Positions 8,023-16,971 are shown, numbered from the stretch's first letter. The stretch: 64,000 nucleotides of DNA from an uncultured Sulfitobacter sp. (GCA_947492925.1 CANLOQ010000005.1:1-64000), one strand, 5' to 3'. The notes: a model not told the origin generated them from the letters alone. Numbers and translations: made by a program.

Positions 8023-9231
8023 GTGAAGCGGGTCGTCATAACCGGCGCGGGCACGATCAATGCGCTGGGTCATTCGGTGGATGCCACGCTGGCCGCAATG
8101 CGCGAGGGTGCCTGCGGCATCGGACCTCTTGAGTTTCGCGATGTAGAACGCCTGCAAATTCAGATCGGCGGCCAGGTGCGCGGGTTCGAGGCTGAAGGCC
8201 GCTATAATCGCCAACAGATATCGCTCTATGACCGGTTCACGCAATTTACTTTGGCCGCTGCCAAAGAGGCGATTGAACAGTCGGGCCTGACATTTTCCGG
8301 TGAGATGGCCGCGAGATCCGGCGTGGTTCTGGGCACAGCGGGCGGCGGTGTCTCAACCTGGGACGACAATTACCGCGCCGTCTATGAAGAAGGCAAAAAC
8401 CGGGTGCATCCTTTCGTGGTGCCAAAGTTAATGAACAACGCCGCTGCCAGCCACGTCAGCATGGAATGGAATCTCAAAGGCCCGTCCTTTACGGTCTCGA
8501 CCGCCTGTGCGTCCTCCAATCACGCAATGGCACAAGCATTCAGCATGGTACGTTCCGGCATGGCCCCAGCGATGGTGACGGGAGGGTCAGAATCCATGCT
8601 GTGCTTTGGCGGTGTCAAGGCATGGGAAGGTCTGCGGGTGATGAGCCGCGATGCCTGCCGCCCGTTTTCGGCCAACCGCAATGGCATGGTACAGGGCGAG
8701 GGCGCGGGTGTTTTCGTGTTCGAGGAAATGGAGCACGCTCAAAAGCGCGGTGCAGATATCCTCTGCGAGGTTGCGGGTTTCGCCATGTCGTCTGATGCCA
8801 GCGACATCGTCATGCCCTCCAAGGCCGGTGCTGCCCGCGCGATGGCCGGCGCACTGGCCGATGCCGGGATCAACGCCGAAGAGGTTGGCTATATCAATGC
8901 CCACGGCACTGGCACCGCAGCGAACGACAAGACCGAATGTGCGGCGGTGGCCGATACCTTTGGGCCGCATGCGGACAATCTGATGATCAGTTCAACAAAA
9001 TCCATGCACGGCCATTTGATCGGCGGGACCGGCGCCGTTGAATTGCTGGCCTGCATCATGGCGTTGCGCGACGGGGTTGTGGCGCCAACCATCGGGTACG
9101 AAGAACCCGATCCCGAATGCGCGCTGGATGTGGTGCCGAATACCGCGCGCGATGCGCCTGTCAAGGTGGCTCTCAGCAACGCATTCGCGTTCGGCGGCAT
9201 GAATGCGGTTCTGGCGTTGCGCCGGATTTGA
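8023..9231 (+). CDS. Beta-ketoacyl-ACP synthase (FabF family)
   Basis: This 402-residue condensing enzyme extends acyl chains held on acyl carrier protein. The Cys-His-His triad is present in STACASS, INAHGTGT and KSMHGHLIGGTGA, and the glycine-rich end SNAFAFGGMNAVL is typical. The start is a GTG at 8023 (CCGGTGAAGCG), immediately after the acyl carrier gene, which implies coupled translation. It belongs to the KAS II group, but its position with a dedicated acyl carrier and lpxD suggests a role in a special fatty acid rather than bulk synthesis. Rhizobia have a comparable, more complete AcpXL-FabF cluster for very long lipid A chains; that parallel is only suggestive. Confidence 0.9.
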   Translation: MKRVVITGAGTINALGHSVDATLAAMREGACGIGPLEFRDVERLQIQIGGQVRGFEAEGRYNRQQISLYDRFTQFTLAAAKEAIEQSGLTFSGEMAARSGVVLGTAGGGVSTWDDNYRAVYEEGKNRVHPFVVPKLMNNAAASHVSMEWNLKGPSFTVSTACASSNHAMAQAFSMVRSGMAPAMVTGGSESMLCFGGVKAWEGLRVMSRDACRPFSANRNGMVQGEGAGVFVFEEMEHAQKRGADILCEVAGFAMSSDASDIVMPSKAGAARAMAGALADAGINAEEVGYINAHGTGTAANDKTECAAVADTFGPHADNLMISSTKSMHGHLIGGTGAVELLACIMALRDGVVAPTIGYEEPDPECALDVVPNTARDAPVKVALSNAFAFGGMNAVLALRRI

Positions 9232-9239
9232 ACGCAAAA

Positions 9240-9261
9240 GGCCGCTTCTTTCGAAGCGGCC
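9240..9261. terminator. Bidirectional terminator
   Basis: A perfect 9-base stem (GGCCGCTTC/GAAGCGGCC) with a TTTC loop lies between two convergent genes and is preceded by AAAA, so it can serve both strands. Confidence 0.75.
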
Positions 9262-9287
9262 CAAATTCTGCAACGACTGGCGGTCGC

Positions 9288-9908
9288 TTATTGTTCGATC
9301 ACCGATACCTTGTCATAGCTCGCGGTGAACCCGCTCAGCGACAGGGAGAGCACCACTTTCTGATCTGGTGCCAGCGCGGGCACAATCGTGATCTCGGCCG
9401 CGTTGCCACGCTTGAACGAGGCGATATCTGCCTCCGTCAGTCCCAGCCGTGCGTAACATCCCACTGGGTTACAGAACGCATACGGATAGCGCCGCGCCTT
9501 GCCACCGTCCACTGCGATGGTCAACTGCTGCGGCAACGACGTCTCAAGCGGGACAACTACGGTTGCGCCCGCTTCGGCCTTGCCACCGCCGGGCAGACGG
9601 AACAACGAAATCTCGGCCACCGGTGCGCCCTGACCATCATCCAGCAACTGATACATCTGGCACGGGTCTTCCTCGGTCTCGGTGCGGATGCAACGCATCT
9701 CCCACGCGCCGTTCACTTCCTTTGTGTAGGGCTGGCCCAGGTCGGGATCCTTGTCCGCGTCTTCACCAAGGCTCAGTTGATCCTCAACCGATTGCGCCGT
9801 CCCGGTTTGGGGCTCTTCGGCTTCGGTCGTGGTCTGGGCGAAAGCCGACTGCGGGGCCATCAATACCAATGCCGCGCACAGGGGCAGGGCGGAGAAAAAC
9901 TTGCTCAT
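9288..9908 (-). CDS. Invasion-associated locus B (IalB) family exported protein
   Basis: This 206-residue protein begins with a clear signal peptide (MSKFFSALPLCAALVLMAPQ, cleaved after SAFA). The rest resembles the IalB family: WEMRCIRTETEEDPCQM near residue 70, YPYAFCNPVGCYARLGL near residue 145, and a C-terminal beta-rich part. The four cysteines in these two motifs are the pairs expected in the family and probably form disulfides in the periplasm. IalB was named for red-cell invasion in Bartonella, but in free-living relatives the function is unknown. The start at 9908 was chosen for the signal peptide; the open frame continues upstream to 10049 without similarity. Confidence 0.85.
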   Translation of the reverse strand: MSKFFSALPLCAALVLMAPQSAFAQTTTEAEEPQTGTAQSVEDQLSLGEDADKDPDLGQPYTKEVNGAWEMRCIRTETEEDPCQMYQLLDDGQGAPVAEISLFRLPGGGKAEAGATVVVPLETSLPQQLTIAVDGGKARRYPYAFCNPVGCYARLGLTEADIASFKRGNAAEITIVPALAPDQKVVLSLSLSGFTASYDKVSVIEQ

Positions 9909-10054
9909 GTCACATCCACGTTTGTTGCTTTGTTTTCGCTTATCACGCTGCACCGGGCTTGTCAGGGTCGATCCACATAAATTTGATGCCCGAGGGGTGC
10001 GAATGAAAAGACTGCGCAGACTGTTGCCATTGCATAAAAACCTGCACAAAAGAA

Positions 10055-10079
10055 AAAGAGGACGCGAAGCATCCTCTTT
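10055..10079 (+). terminator. Orphan hairpin terminator
   Basis: The stem AAAGAGGA/TCCTCTTT has a loop containing the unusually stable GCGAAGC mini-hairpin and is followed by CCCTATCTTTT. No annotated gene ends here on either strand. Confidence 0.5.
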
Positions 10080-10320
10080 CCCTATCTTTTCTCCCCGTCG
10101 AACTAGGCCGACTTAATGACGCCACGTTACGAAAGCTGAAGGCTCCGGTCAACTGGAAATAAACATACTAATTTCAGCGCCTTAGGCAAGAAACCGACGG
10201 CGCAGTCGTCCGTGCGATGAAAAAGGGCCGCACCCGGGGGCGCGGCCAGTCTGACAGGGAGGAAGTGTTGCCATCGCCAAAGGACATCAAGCGGTGACCA
10301 CATGATTACTATGGCACCCA

Positions 10321-10332
10321 AAAGTTAACTTT
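10321..10332. promoter_or_regulatory. Palindromic site before the HerA-like gene
   Basis: The perfect 12-base palindrome AAAGTTAACTTT stands 46 bases upstream of the start codon at 10379. A position inside the promoter region fits an operator, but no known factor can be assigned. Confidence 0.3.
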
Positions 10333-10378
10333 GTATGCTCGGCCAGACAGATAGCATGACCGCCAGAGAGGAACCCGC

Positions 10379-11932
10379 GTGAGCAATGACATCTTTATCG
10401 GAGGCGGTGGCCCGGAGTATGCCACCCAGCAGTTTCTCGACATCGGATATGCCAACCGGCACGGTCTGATCGCGGGGGCCACGGGTACGGGCAAAACGGT
10501 AACGCTGCAGATTCTGGCGGAAGGGTTTTCGGCAGCCGGTGTGCCTGTGTTTCTGTCCGACGTAAAAGGCGATCTTTCGGGCCTCGCCAAATCCGGTAGC
10601 GCGGACCACAAGCTGCACGAAGCCTTCACAAGCCGTGCCGAGAAGATCGGTTTCAGAGACTATTCGTACAGCGCCTTTCCTGTCACCTTCTGGGATCTTT
10701 ATGGCCAGCAAGGTCACCCGGTCCGCACCACCGTGTCTGAAATGGGTCCTTTGCTGCTGGCACAGCTTCTGGGGCTGACAGAAGCGCAGGAGGGCATCCT
10801 GAACATCGCCTTCCGTGTCGCGGACGAAGACGGTCTGCCGCTGCTTGATCTAAAGGACTTACAGGCGCTTCTGGTCTGGATCGGGGAAAATGCGAAAACG
10901 CTTGCTTTGCGTTATGGCAATGTTTCCGCCGCGTCCGTGGGCGCCATACAACGCCGCCTGCTGGTACTGGAGAACCAAGGGGCCGCCGATCTTTTTGGAG
11001 AACCGGCGCTGGCGCTTGCGGATCTGATGCGCACCGAAGCCGACGGACGCGGCATGATCAATATACTTGCCGCTGATCAATTGATGGGCGCGCCCAAGCT
11101 TTATGCCACATTCCTGCTGTGGCTCTTGTCCGAATTGTTTGAAGAACTGCCCGAGGTGGGCGACCCTGACAAGCCGAAGTTGGTGTTCTTTTTTGACGAA
11201 GCGCACCTACTCTTTGACGACGCGCCCAAAGCGCTGGTGGACAAAGTCGAACAGGTTGCCCGTCTGATCCGGTCCAAAGGGGTCGGCGTTTATTTCATCA
11301 CGCAAAACCCGGCCGACGTGCCCGAAGATATTCTGGGCCAGTTGGGCAACCGGGTGCAGCACGCCCTGCGCGCGTTTACCGCAAAGGACCGCAAGGAATT
11401 GCGCATGGCGGCAGAGACCTACCGCGAGAATCCGCGCTTTGAAACCGAGGAGGCGATCCGCGAGGTTGGCGTGGGCGAGGCGGTGACCTCATTTTTGCAA
11501 AAGAAAGGCGTGCCGGGCGTAGTAGAGCGGACCCTTATCCGGCCTCCGTCCTCGCATCTGGGGCCCATCGCCAAAGCCGAACGTGCAGCACTTATGGCGG
11601 CCTCTCCGATGGCAGGAAAATACGATGACCGGCTCGACCGGCAGTCCGCCTTCGAGATTCTGCGCAAACGGGCAGACGATGCCGCAGCTGAAGCCGCCAA
11701 GGCGGAAGAGGAAGCAGAGGCCGAAGCCGCGACGCCGTCCTTGCGCGAATTCAACAACGCACGGCGGTACGCGGGCAAGCGGGTCGCACGTTCGTCATCG
11801 CGCGCACCCCGTCGCAAGTCACAGGAAGGCTTTGGCGCCGCAGTTGCACAGGTGGTGATCAAGGAACTGAAGGGCACGACGGGCCGCCGCATCGTGCGCG
11901 GTATTCTGGGCGGGCTCTTCAAAGGGCGTTAA
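10379..11932 (+). CDS. HerA-like ATPase (DUF853 family)
   Basis: This 517-residue P-loop ATPase belongs to the DUF853/HerA-helicase-like group. Walker A is GATGTGKTV (near residue 35). Walker B is [14 protein letters not shown] (near residue 265). An arginine/sensor region follows, with [28 protein letters not shown]. The C-terminal part has a charged alanine/glutamate coiled stretch and then a basic tail. The start is a GTG at 10379 behind GAGAGGAA. Relatives are widespread in proteobacteria as stand-alone genes; a DNA translocase or helicase role is assumed from the fold but unproven. It has no partner nuclease (NurA) nearby. Confidence 0.88.
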   Translation: MSNDIFIGGGGPEYATQQFLDIGYANRHGLIAGATGTGKTVTLQILAEGFSAAGVPVFLSDVKGDLSGLAKSGSADHKLHEAFTSRAEKIGFRDYSYSAFPVTFWDLYGQQGHPVRTTVSEMGPLLLAQLLGLTEAQEGILNIAFRVADEDGLPLLDLKDLQALLVWIGENAKTLALRYGNVSAASVGAIQRRLLVLENQGAADLFGEPALALADLMRTEADGRGMINILAADQLMGAPKLYATFLLWLLSELFEELPEVGDPDKPKLVFFFDEAHLLFDDAPKALVDKVEQVARLIRSKGVGVYFITQNPADVPEDILGQLGNRVQHALRAFTAKDRKELRMAAETYRENPRFETEEAIREVGVGEAVTSFLQKKGVPGVVERTLIRPPSSHLGPIAKAERAALMAASPMAGKYDDRLDRQSAFEILRKRADDAAAEAAKAEEEAEAEAATPSLREFNNARRYAGKRVARSSSRAPRRKSQEGFGAAVAQVVIKELKGTTGRRIVRGILGGLFKGR

Positions 11933-11959
11933 CGCCTGCGCGCCGCACCGAAGAAAAAA

Positions 11960-11983
11960 CTCCTGTCCCCGCAGGGACAGGAG
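11960..11983. terminator. Bidirectional terminator
   Basis: A perfect 10-base stem, CTCCTGTCCC/GGGACAGGAG, with loop CGCA, lies between the convergent HerA-like gene and livM, with A-runs before it and T-rich sequence after it. Confidence 0.8.
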
Positions 11984-12056
11984 GCGATTGTTTTGCATCC
12001 TCAATGGCAATGGACAGGATGTCGCAGCGCGCGGCCTGTTAACGCTTTAGCGCAAC

Positions 12057-13361
12057 CTATTTTTCGGGGATCAGCCCGCGTGGGCTGAACCGCAGCACCA
12101 GCAAAAGCACCGCGCCCATCGTCAATAGCCGCATGTGCGCAGCGCTTTCAATCAGATGCTCCTTCAGCGCAGAGCCTTCGGCCATACCGGCGGTGATCAC
12201 GTTCATAAGCCAAAGTCCCATCGGTTCGACCTGCACCCAAAGGAACCAGATCAGAAATCCGCCCAACACCGCCCCAAGGTTATTGCCCGATCCACCGACA
12301 ATCACCATAACCCAGATCAGGAAGGTAAAGCGCAGCGGCTGGTAGGTGCCCGGGGTCAGTTGTCCATCCATCGTGGTCATCATCGCGCCCGCGATCCCGC
12401 AAATGGCGGACCCAAGTATAAAGACCTGCAAATGCCGCGCTGTCACATCTTTTCCCATCGCTTCGGCGGCTGTTTCATTGTCACGGATCGCGCGCAGCAT
12501 CCGGCCCCACGGGGAATGCAGCGCCCGCTGGGACATCCACATCAAGATCAGCAGGACAGCCGCAAAAAGAACGATATAGAGCAGTTTGACGTAAAGCGTT
12601 GAGCCCTCCACAGGATCAAAGCCAAGCCCGGCCGCCCGTTCAACAAAGGATGGATTGTTCTGGAGGTCGATTTCATAGGGGACCGGACGCGGCACACCGA
12701 TCACGTTCTTCACGCCACGCGTTAGCCAGTCTTCGTTCTTGAGCACGGCAATGATGATCTCGGCAATGCCAAGCGTTGCAATGGCAAGGTAGTCCGACCG
12801 CAATCCAAGTGCCGTTTTGCCAATCACCCAGGCCGCCGCAGCGGCGAAAATGCCACCTACGGGCCACGCAATCAGCACCGGCAGACCAAGCCCGCCAAGA
12901 TAACCTGTTTGCGCCGGATTGATTTCTTCGATGCGTTCGACCGATGGATCCAGCAAGCCACGAAACAAAAAGAAACCCGCAATCAGAACCGCAATCACCA
13001 CCAGCGTACGCTGCCAGCCCGGCGTCATTTTGCGCATTACAAAGATGGCCGCGATGATGGTGCCAGCGCCCAGCAACAGCGCGCTGATCACACCCAGACC
13101 ACCGGCAGCAAAGGCGCCTTCGGTGGGTGGCATTCCGACCAGCACGGCGGCCAGACCACCCAGCGCGACAAACCCCATGATCCCCACATTGAACAGCCCC
13201 GCAAATCCCCATTGCAGGTTTACCCCCAGCGCCATGATGCTGGACACCAGCCCCATCGCCACAATCAGCAGGGCGGAGTTCCAGCTGGACTGAAAGCCGA
13301 CGCTCAGGATCATGACCGCCACAATCGCGAAGAGGGCGGTGTTTTTCATGGTCTCGTTCAT
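12057..13361 (-). CDS. livM: Branched-chain amino acid ABC transporter permease LivM
   Basis: This 434-residue inner-membrane permease is one of the two transmembrane subunits of a Liv (HAAT family) importer. It shows about ten hydrophobic segments. The LivM phrases are present: LQWGFAGLFNVGIMGFVALGG near the N-terminus, LRSDYLAIATLGIAEII in the middle, and SPWGRMLRAIRDNETAAEAMG. It is longer than many LivM proteins because of extra helices around residues 85-150. It is the last gene of the operon and overlaps livH by 4 bases. The true substrate of the system cannot be read from the sequence, because HAAT transporters also carry amides, urea and aromatic compounds. Confidence 0.92.
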   Translation of the reverse strand: MNETMKNTALFAIVAVMILSVGFQSSWNSALLIVAMGLVSSIMALGVNLQWGFAGLFNVGIMGFVALGGLAAVLVGMPPTEGAFAAGGLGVISALLLGAGTIIAAIFVMRKMTPGWQRTLVVIAVLIAGFFLFRGLLDPSVERIEEINPAQTGYLGGLGLPVLIAWPVGGIFAAAAAWVIGKTALGLRSDYLAIATLGIAEIIIAVLKNEDWLTRGVKNVIGVPRPVPYEIDLQNNPSFVERAAGLGFDPVEGSTLYVKLLYIVLFAAVLLILMWMSQRALHSPWGRMLRAIRDNETAAEAMGKDVTARHLQVFILGSAICGIAGAMMTTMDGQLTPGTYQPLRFTFLIWVMVIVGGSGNNLGAVLGGFLIWFLWVQVEPMGLWLMNVITAGMAEGSALKEHLIESAAHMRLLTMGAVLLLVLRFSPRGLIPEK

Positions 13362-14368
13362 ACCGATTGCCCCTTGAACAGTCCTGTGGGTTTGAACAGC
13401 AACACGATCAGCAGGATCACGAAGCTGACGGCGAATTTGTAATCCGTGCTCAGCAGTTGGACGAGGCCCGAAGGCTCAAGGTTCTCGGGCATCAGATAGA
13501 CAAGGATCTTTTTCCACGCGTAGGTGATGGTCACCTCGGAAAAGGCGATGACAAAGCCCCCGGCGATCGCCCCGACCGGATTGCCAAGACCGCCAACAAT
13601 GGCACTGGCAAAGATCGGGAGCAAAAGCTGGAAGTAGGTGAAGGGCTTGAACGATTTGTCCAGCCCATAGAGCACACCCGCAATGGTGGCGAGGGTCGCC
13701 ACAATGATCCATGTGATCATCACCACCCGTTCCGGGTTGATCCCCGACAACAACGCCAGATCCTCGTTGTCAGAATAAGCGCGCATGGATTTGCCCGCGC
13801 GGGTTTTGTTTAGGAACCAGAACAACACGATCACGACAATAACGGCGGTGACGACGGTGATGCCCTGAGTGGTTCGGAACGACAGACCTTCGGCCAGTCC
13901 CGTTGCGGCCTTGAATTCACGCGCAGAGATGATAAAGCGCTCACCGTCGAAAAAGTTTTGATCATCCGCCCCGATGATGAAACGGGTCACACCGTTATAG
14001 ATAAAGGTGATGCCCAGACTGACGATCACCAGAATAACCGGTTTGGCTTTTTTGACCCGATAGAATTTATAAACAGCGCGATCCGTGAACAGCAGTAGCC
14101 CGATGGCAAAAGCAATCCCGAAGGGCAGGGCGAGCAGCGCCGTTGGCAAAGGACCAAGCGAAATACCCCACCCCTGAAAGAGCCATGTCATCAGCACGGT
14201 GGCCATTGCCCCCATCGCCATTGTGTCGCCATGCGCAAAGTTGGAAAATCGCAGAATGCCGTAAACCAGCGTGACACCAAGCGCGCCAAGGGCCAGTTGT
14301 GAGCCGTAAGCCACGCCGGGTACAAAAACGTAGTTGAGAAAGGCCACGAGGGCGTTCAGAAAATCCAT
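13358..14368 (-). CDS. livH: Branched-chain amino acid ABC transporter permease LivH
   Basis: This 336-residue membrane protein is the second permease of the Liv system. Typical features are GSQLALGALGVTLVYGILRFSNFAHG at the N-terminal helix, a conserved cytoplasmic loop with TRAGKSMRAYSDNEDLALLSGI that contacts the ATPases, and the late segment SAIVGGLGNPVGAIAGG. About eight to nine membrane segments are visible. It overlaps livM by 4 bases downstream and touches the small exported-protein gene upstream by one base, so translation is probably coupled. Confidence 0.93.
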   Translation of the reverse strand: MDFLNALVAFLNYVFVPGVAYGSQLALGALGVTLVYGILRFSNFAHGDTMAMGAMATVLMTWLFQGWGISLGPLPTALLALPFGIAFAIGLLLFTDRAVYKFYRVKKAKPVILVIVSLGITFIYNGVTRFIIGADDQNFFDGERFIISAREFKAATGLAEGLSFRTTQGITVVTAVIVVIVLFWFLNKTRAGKSMRAYSDNEDLALLSGINPERVVMITWIIVATLATIAGVLYGLDKSFKPFTYFQLLLPIFASAIVGGLGNPVGAIAGGFVIAFSEVTITYAWKKILVYLMPENLEPSGLVQLLSTDYKFAVSFVILLIVLLFKPTGLFKGQSV

Positions 14369-14712
14369 CAGGGTTTGTCCTCGCAGATGCCGTGGTAGGT
14401 AATTGTAAAGGGACCGTCCAGATGCACGGTATAACGCGCGGCTCCGCCGGGATATTCCGTCAGCAGATGCGCCGCCGTCGGTGCCTCGAAGACAAAGTGC
14501 TGATTGTCGTCAGAGGCGATCATATGTCCTTGCAGGCTTTCAGCGTCCGTGGTCAGCGTCACGACATCCCCCGTAGACACGCCGCGTTCCGCGATGAATG
14601 TCGTGGGCCCGCAGCCTTCGCCCTCCAGACATTCGGTGTCGAATGTACACAGGGTCCCAGCCTGCGCAGATGCGGCAAAGGCCAGGAACGGTAGCAGGCT
14701 GATCGCTCGCAT
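14368..14712 (-). CDS. Small exported protein inside the liv operon, unknown
   Basis: No family was recognised for this 114-residue protein. It has a clear signal peptide (MRAISLLPFLAFAASAQA) and a mature part with four cysteines in CTFDTECLEGEGC and GICEDKP, which could form two disulfides. The rest is rich in Thr, His and acidic residues and looks beta-structured. It lies 3 bases after livF and shares a base with livH, so it is firmly within the transport operon. A periplasmic accessory role is possible but is inference only. Protein-like composition and operon fit make it a real gene. Confidence 0.75.
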   Translation of the reverse strand: MRAISLLPFLAFAASAQAGTLCTFDTECLEGEGCGPTTFIAERGVSTGDVVTLTTDAESLQGHMIASDDNQHFVFEAPTAAHLLTEYPGGAARYTVHLDGPFTITYHGICEDKP

Positions 14713-14715
14713 GTC

Positions 14716-15534
14716 TCAGCCCCCCAGAAAGCTCTTGCGGACTTCCGGGTCAGCCAGCAGTTCCTTGCCCGTGCCCGTATAGGCATTGGCACCCTGCACC
14801 AGAACATATCCCTTGTCGGCAATCTCAAGCGCTTGGCGGGCGTTCTGTTCCACCATCAGAATCGGAATGCCTGTGCGCGCGACCACGATAATCCGGTCAA
14901 AGAGTTCGTCCATCACGATGGGGGACACACCTGCGGTCGGTTCATCCAGCATGAGCACCTTGGGCTGGGTCATCAAGGCCCGGCCTACCGCGACCTGCTG
15001 GCGCTGCCCGCCCGACAGCTCACCCGCCGCCTGAAGGCGCTTTTCCTTCAGGATCGGGAACAGATCATAGACCTGCGCCATCGTGTCCGAAAAATCATCT
15101 GTTCGGATGAAGGCACCCATCTCAAGGTTCTCTTCCACTGTCATCGAAGTGAAGATATTCGAGGTCTGCGGCACAAACCCCATGCCCTTGGCCACGCGGT
15201 CCTGCGGTGAAAGATCGGTGATGTCCTCCCCGTCCAGCCGCACATGGCCCTTGCGCATGTCCAGCATGCCAAAAACCGCCTTCATACCCGTTGATTTGCC
15301 CGCACCATTCGGCCCGACAATCACGGCAATTTCACCCTGATCCACGGCAATCGTACAATCGTGCAGGATATCCGGCCCATTGCCATAGCCAGCGGTCATG
15401 CCATCCCCGATCAGAAACGGGCCGCCGGGGGCAGCGTGGCTTTGCCCGCTATGCTGCGGGATCGCACTGCCCATCCCCTTGGGGTTGGTGATAGATGCGT
15501 CCTTGTTACCGCGGTCGCCGTATGCGTCGCTCAT
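14716..15534 (-). CDS. livF: Branched-chain amino acid ABC transporter ATPase LivF
   Basis: This 272-residue ATPase powers the Liv importer. Walker A is GPNGAGKS, the signature is LSGGQRQQVAVGRAL, Walker B is VLMLDEPTAG, and the LivF-type end includes VEQNARQALEIADKGYVL. An unusual polar N-terminal stretch of about 40 residues (Gly-, Ser- and His-rich) precedes the usual start of the domain. Part of it may be untranslated if an internal start (GMTAGYG, near residue 45) is used. It lies between the two small exported-protein genes. Confidence 0.92.
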   Translation of the reverse strand: MSDAYGDRGNKDASITNPKGMGSAIPQHSGQSHAAPGGPFLIGDGMTAGYGNGPDILHDCTIAVDQGEIAVIVGPNGAGKSTGMKAVFGMLDMRKGHVRLDGEDITDLSPQDRVAKGMGFVPQTSNIFTSMTVEENLEMGAFIRTDDFSDTMAQVYDLFPILKEKRLQAAGELSGGQRQQVAVGRALMTQPKVLMLDEPTAGVSPIVMDELFDRIIVVARTGIPILMVEQNARQALEIADKGYVLVQGANAYTGTGKELLADPEVRKSFLGG

Positions 15535-15549
15535 TGAGTGTCTCTCTTT

Positions 15550-16113
15550 TCAATCTACTGGGGGCAGCGGCGTGTCGGGGCCCGCACAGGTTGCCACGTC
15601 CGCGCAACTTGCCCGCAACAGCGCCAGCACATCGCGCGAGGCTGTATCAATCCTGTCCCACGCCAGCGTCGGAGGCCCGTCAAGATACAGCATGATCCGC
15701 GCGGCTTTTACATCAGCCAGCATCACCGCGCTTGTGGTCTGGCTGTCATCGTATTTGTCGCGCTGCAGGGACCGGTACGCCTGAACCCCGTCCAATGTGA
15801 TCAATTCCTGGCGGTTCACTTCAAGGGGCGCGTTGCCATCCGCTTCGGTCAATTCGGCATAGGTGACAAATTGTTCCTCGAGGGTGGTCAACACATCGCG
15901 AATTTCGGCCCCCGGAAAGTCTTCGGTAAAGCTTAGCGCGTAATCATCCAGCAACAGGGTGGCGCCGTCACCGTATGGGTCCCATTCAGCTTGTTCCCAG
16001 GGCGTGTCACCCGCGCACATCCAGACGTTCTGGGACAGTTGATGGCAGGCCAGCACCTGCACGGGCAGCACCATCGCTGCCGCCATCACAATGCCGGACA
16101 AGCGGGCCTTCAT
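15550..16113 (-). CDS. Second exported protein inside the liv operon, unknown
   Basis: This 187-residue protein was not recognised. It begins with a signal peptide (hydrophobic core AAAMVLPVQVLA) and has four cysteines in the mature part, two near the start (ACHQLSQNVWMC) and two near the end (ASCADVATCAG). It is acidic, and a mixed alpha/beta body with several Trp and Tyr residues is visible. It overlaps livG by 4 bases and is followed by livF after 15 bases. Position and cysteine layout suggest a periplasmic protein made together with the transporter. It shows no similarity to the other small exported protein beyond that pattern. Confidence 0.75.
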   Translation of the reverse strand: MKARLSGIVMAAAMVLPVQVLACHQLSQNVWMCAGDTPWEQAEWDPYGDGATLLLDDYALSFTEDFPGAEIRDVLTTLEEQFVTYAELTEADGNAPLEVNRQELITLDGVQAYRSLQRDKYDDSQTTSAVMLADVKAARIMLYLDGPPTLAWDRIDTASRDVLALLRASCADVATCAGPDTPLPPVD

Positions 16114-16952
16114 GCGCCTACCTTGTCCTTGTTCTTGAGGCCGGTACCAAGATAGGCCTCGATCACCTGCTCATTGGCCTTGATTTCGGCCAGCGTCCCT
16201 TCGGCCAGCACACGTCCTTCGGCCATGCAGATGACCGGATCACACAAACGGCCAATGAAATCCATGTCGTGCTCGATCACGACAAAAGTATAACCGCGTT
16301 CCTTGTTCAGACGCAGGATCGCATCGCCAATCGTATTGAGAAGGGTGCGGTTCACACCTGCGCCGACTTCGTCAAGAAAGACGATCTTGGCATCGACCAT
16401 CATGGTGCGCCCCAGTTCGAGCAGCTTTTTCTGTCCGCCCGAAATCTGGCCCGCTTTCTGGTCCGCCAGATGCTCGATGGTCAGAAACTCAAGCACTTCA
16501 TCCGCTTTCGCCTTCAGCGCGCGTTCTTCATTCGCGATGCGCTTGCGGCCGAACCATGTATTCCACAGCGTCTCACCCGATTGGCCGCCCGGCACCATCA
16601 TAAGATTTTCGCGGCACGACATCGAATGAAATTCATGGGCGATCTGAAAAGTCCGCAGCAGGCCTTTGTGGAACAGATTATGGGGCGGGATGCCGCTGAT
16701 GTCCTCACCATCCATGAAGACCTTACCGGACGTAGGTTTAAGAACACCCGCGATCACGTTGAAAAGTGTGGTTTTTCCTGCGCCATTCGGTCCAATCAAC
16801 CCGGTGATGGAGCCCCGGTCAATCGACAGGCTTGCGCCGTCAACCGCATGAAAGCCGCCAAAATGCTTGTGCAGATCGTCAACGACGATCATGTGCTCGT
16901 CCGCGTGCACCATATGTCCATCCCCGTGTCCGACCCTTGGCCGGTTGATCAT
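16110..16952 (-). CDS. livG: Branched-chain amino acid ABC transporter ATPase LivG
   Basis: This protein of up to 280 residues is the second ATPase of the Liv system. It has Walker A GPNGAGKT, the signature ISGGQKKLLELGRTM, Walker B IVFLDEVGAGV, and the LivG-type C-terminal extension ending in NEQVIEAYLG. Start choice is open: ATG at 16952 gives the longest form, but ATG at 16913 or 16892 (MIVVDDLHKHFGG) has a better ribosome site and better matches the family length. In Walker B the usual proline after DE is replaced by valine, which also occurs in some LivG relatives. Confidence 0.9.
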   Translation of the reverse strand: MINRPRVGHGDGHMVHADEHMIVVDDLHKHFGGFHAVDGASLSIDRGSITGLIGPNGAGKTTLFNVIAGVLKPTSGKVFMDGEDISGIPPHNLFHKGLLRTFQIAHEFHSMSCRENLMMVPGGQSGETLWNTWFGRKRIANEERALKAKADEVLEFLTIEHLADQKAGQISGGQKKLLELGRTMMVDAKIVFLDEVGAGVNRTLLNTIGDAILRLNKERGYTFVVIEHDMDFIGRLCDPVICMAEGRVLAEGTLAEIKANEQVIEAYLGTGLKNKDKVGA

Positions 16953-16971
16953 TTTTGATCTTGTCTTGTGA

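Larger units (their letters stand above)
9909..10378. other. Divergent intergenic region with orphan terminator
   Basis: These 470 bases hold no convincing protein gene. They do hold a terminator-like hairpin (10055-10079), a second GC-rich inverted repeat near 10226-10247, and a 12-base palindrome at 10321-10332. A possible promoter (TTGTCA at 9959, TTTGAT at 9982) lies upstream of the first hairpin, so a short non-coding transcript is possible. Confidence 0.35.

Noticed and set aside
9117-9980. Plus-strand open frame across the IalB gene
   Set aside because: It runs opposite to the IalB-family gene, which has a signal peptide and family motifs; the plus-strand product has no recognisable features.
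15975-16958. Plus-strand open frames opposite livG and livK (15975-16958, 16968-17822)
   Set aside because: They are shadows of strongly conserved transporter genes on the other strand.
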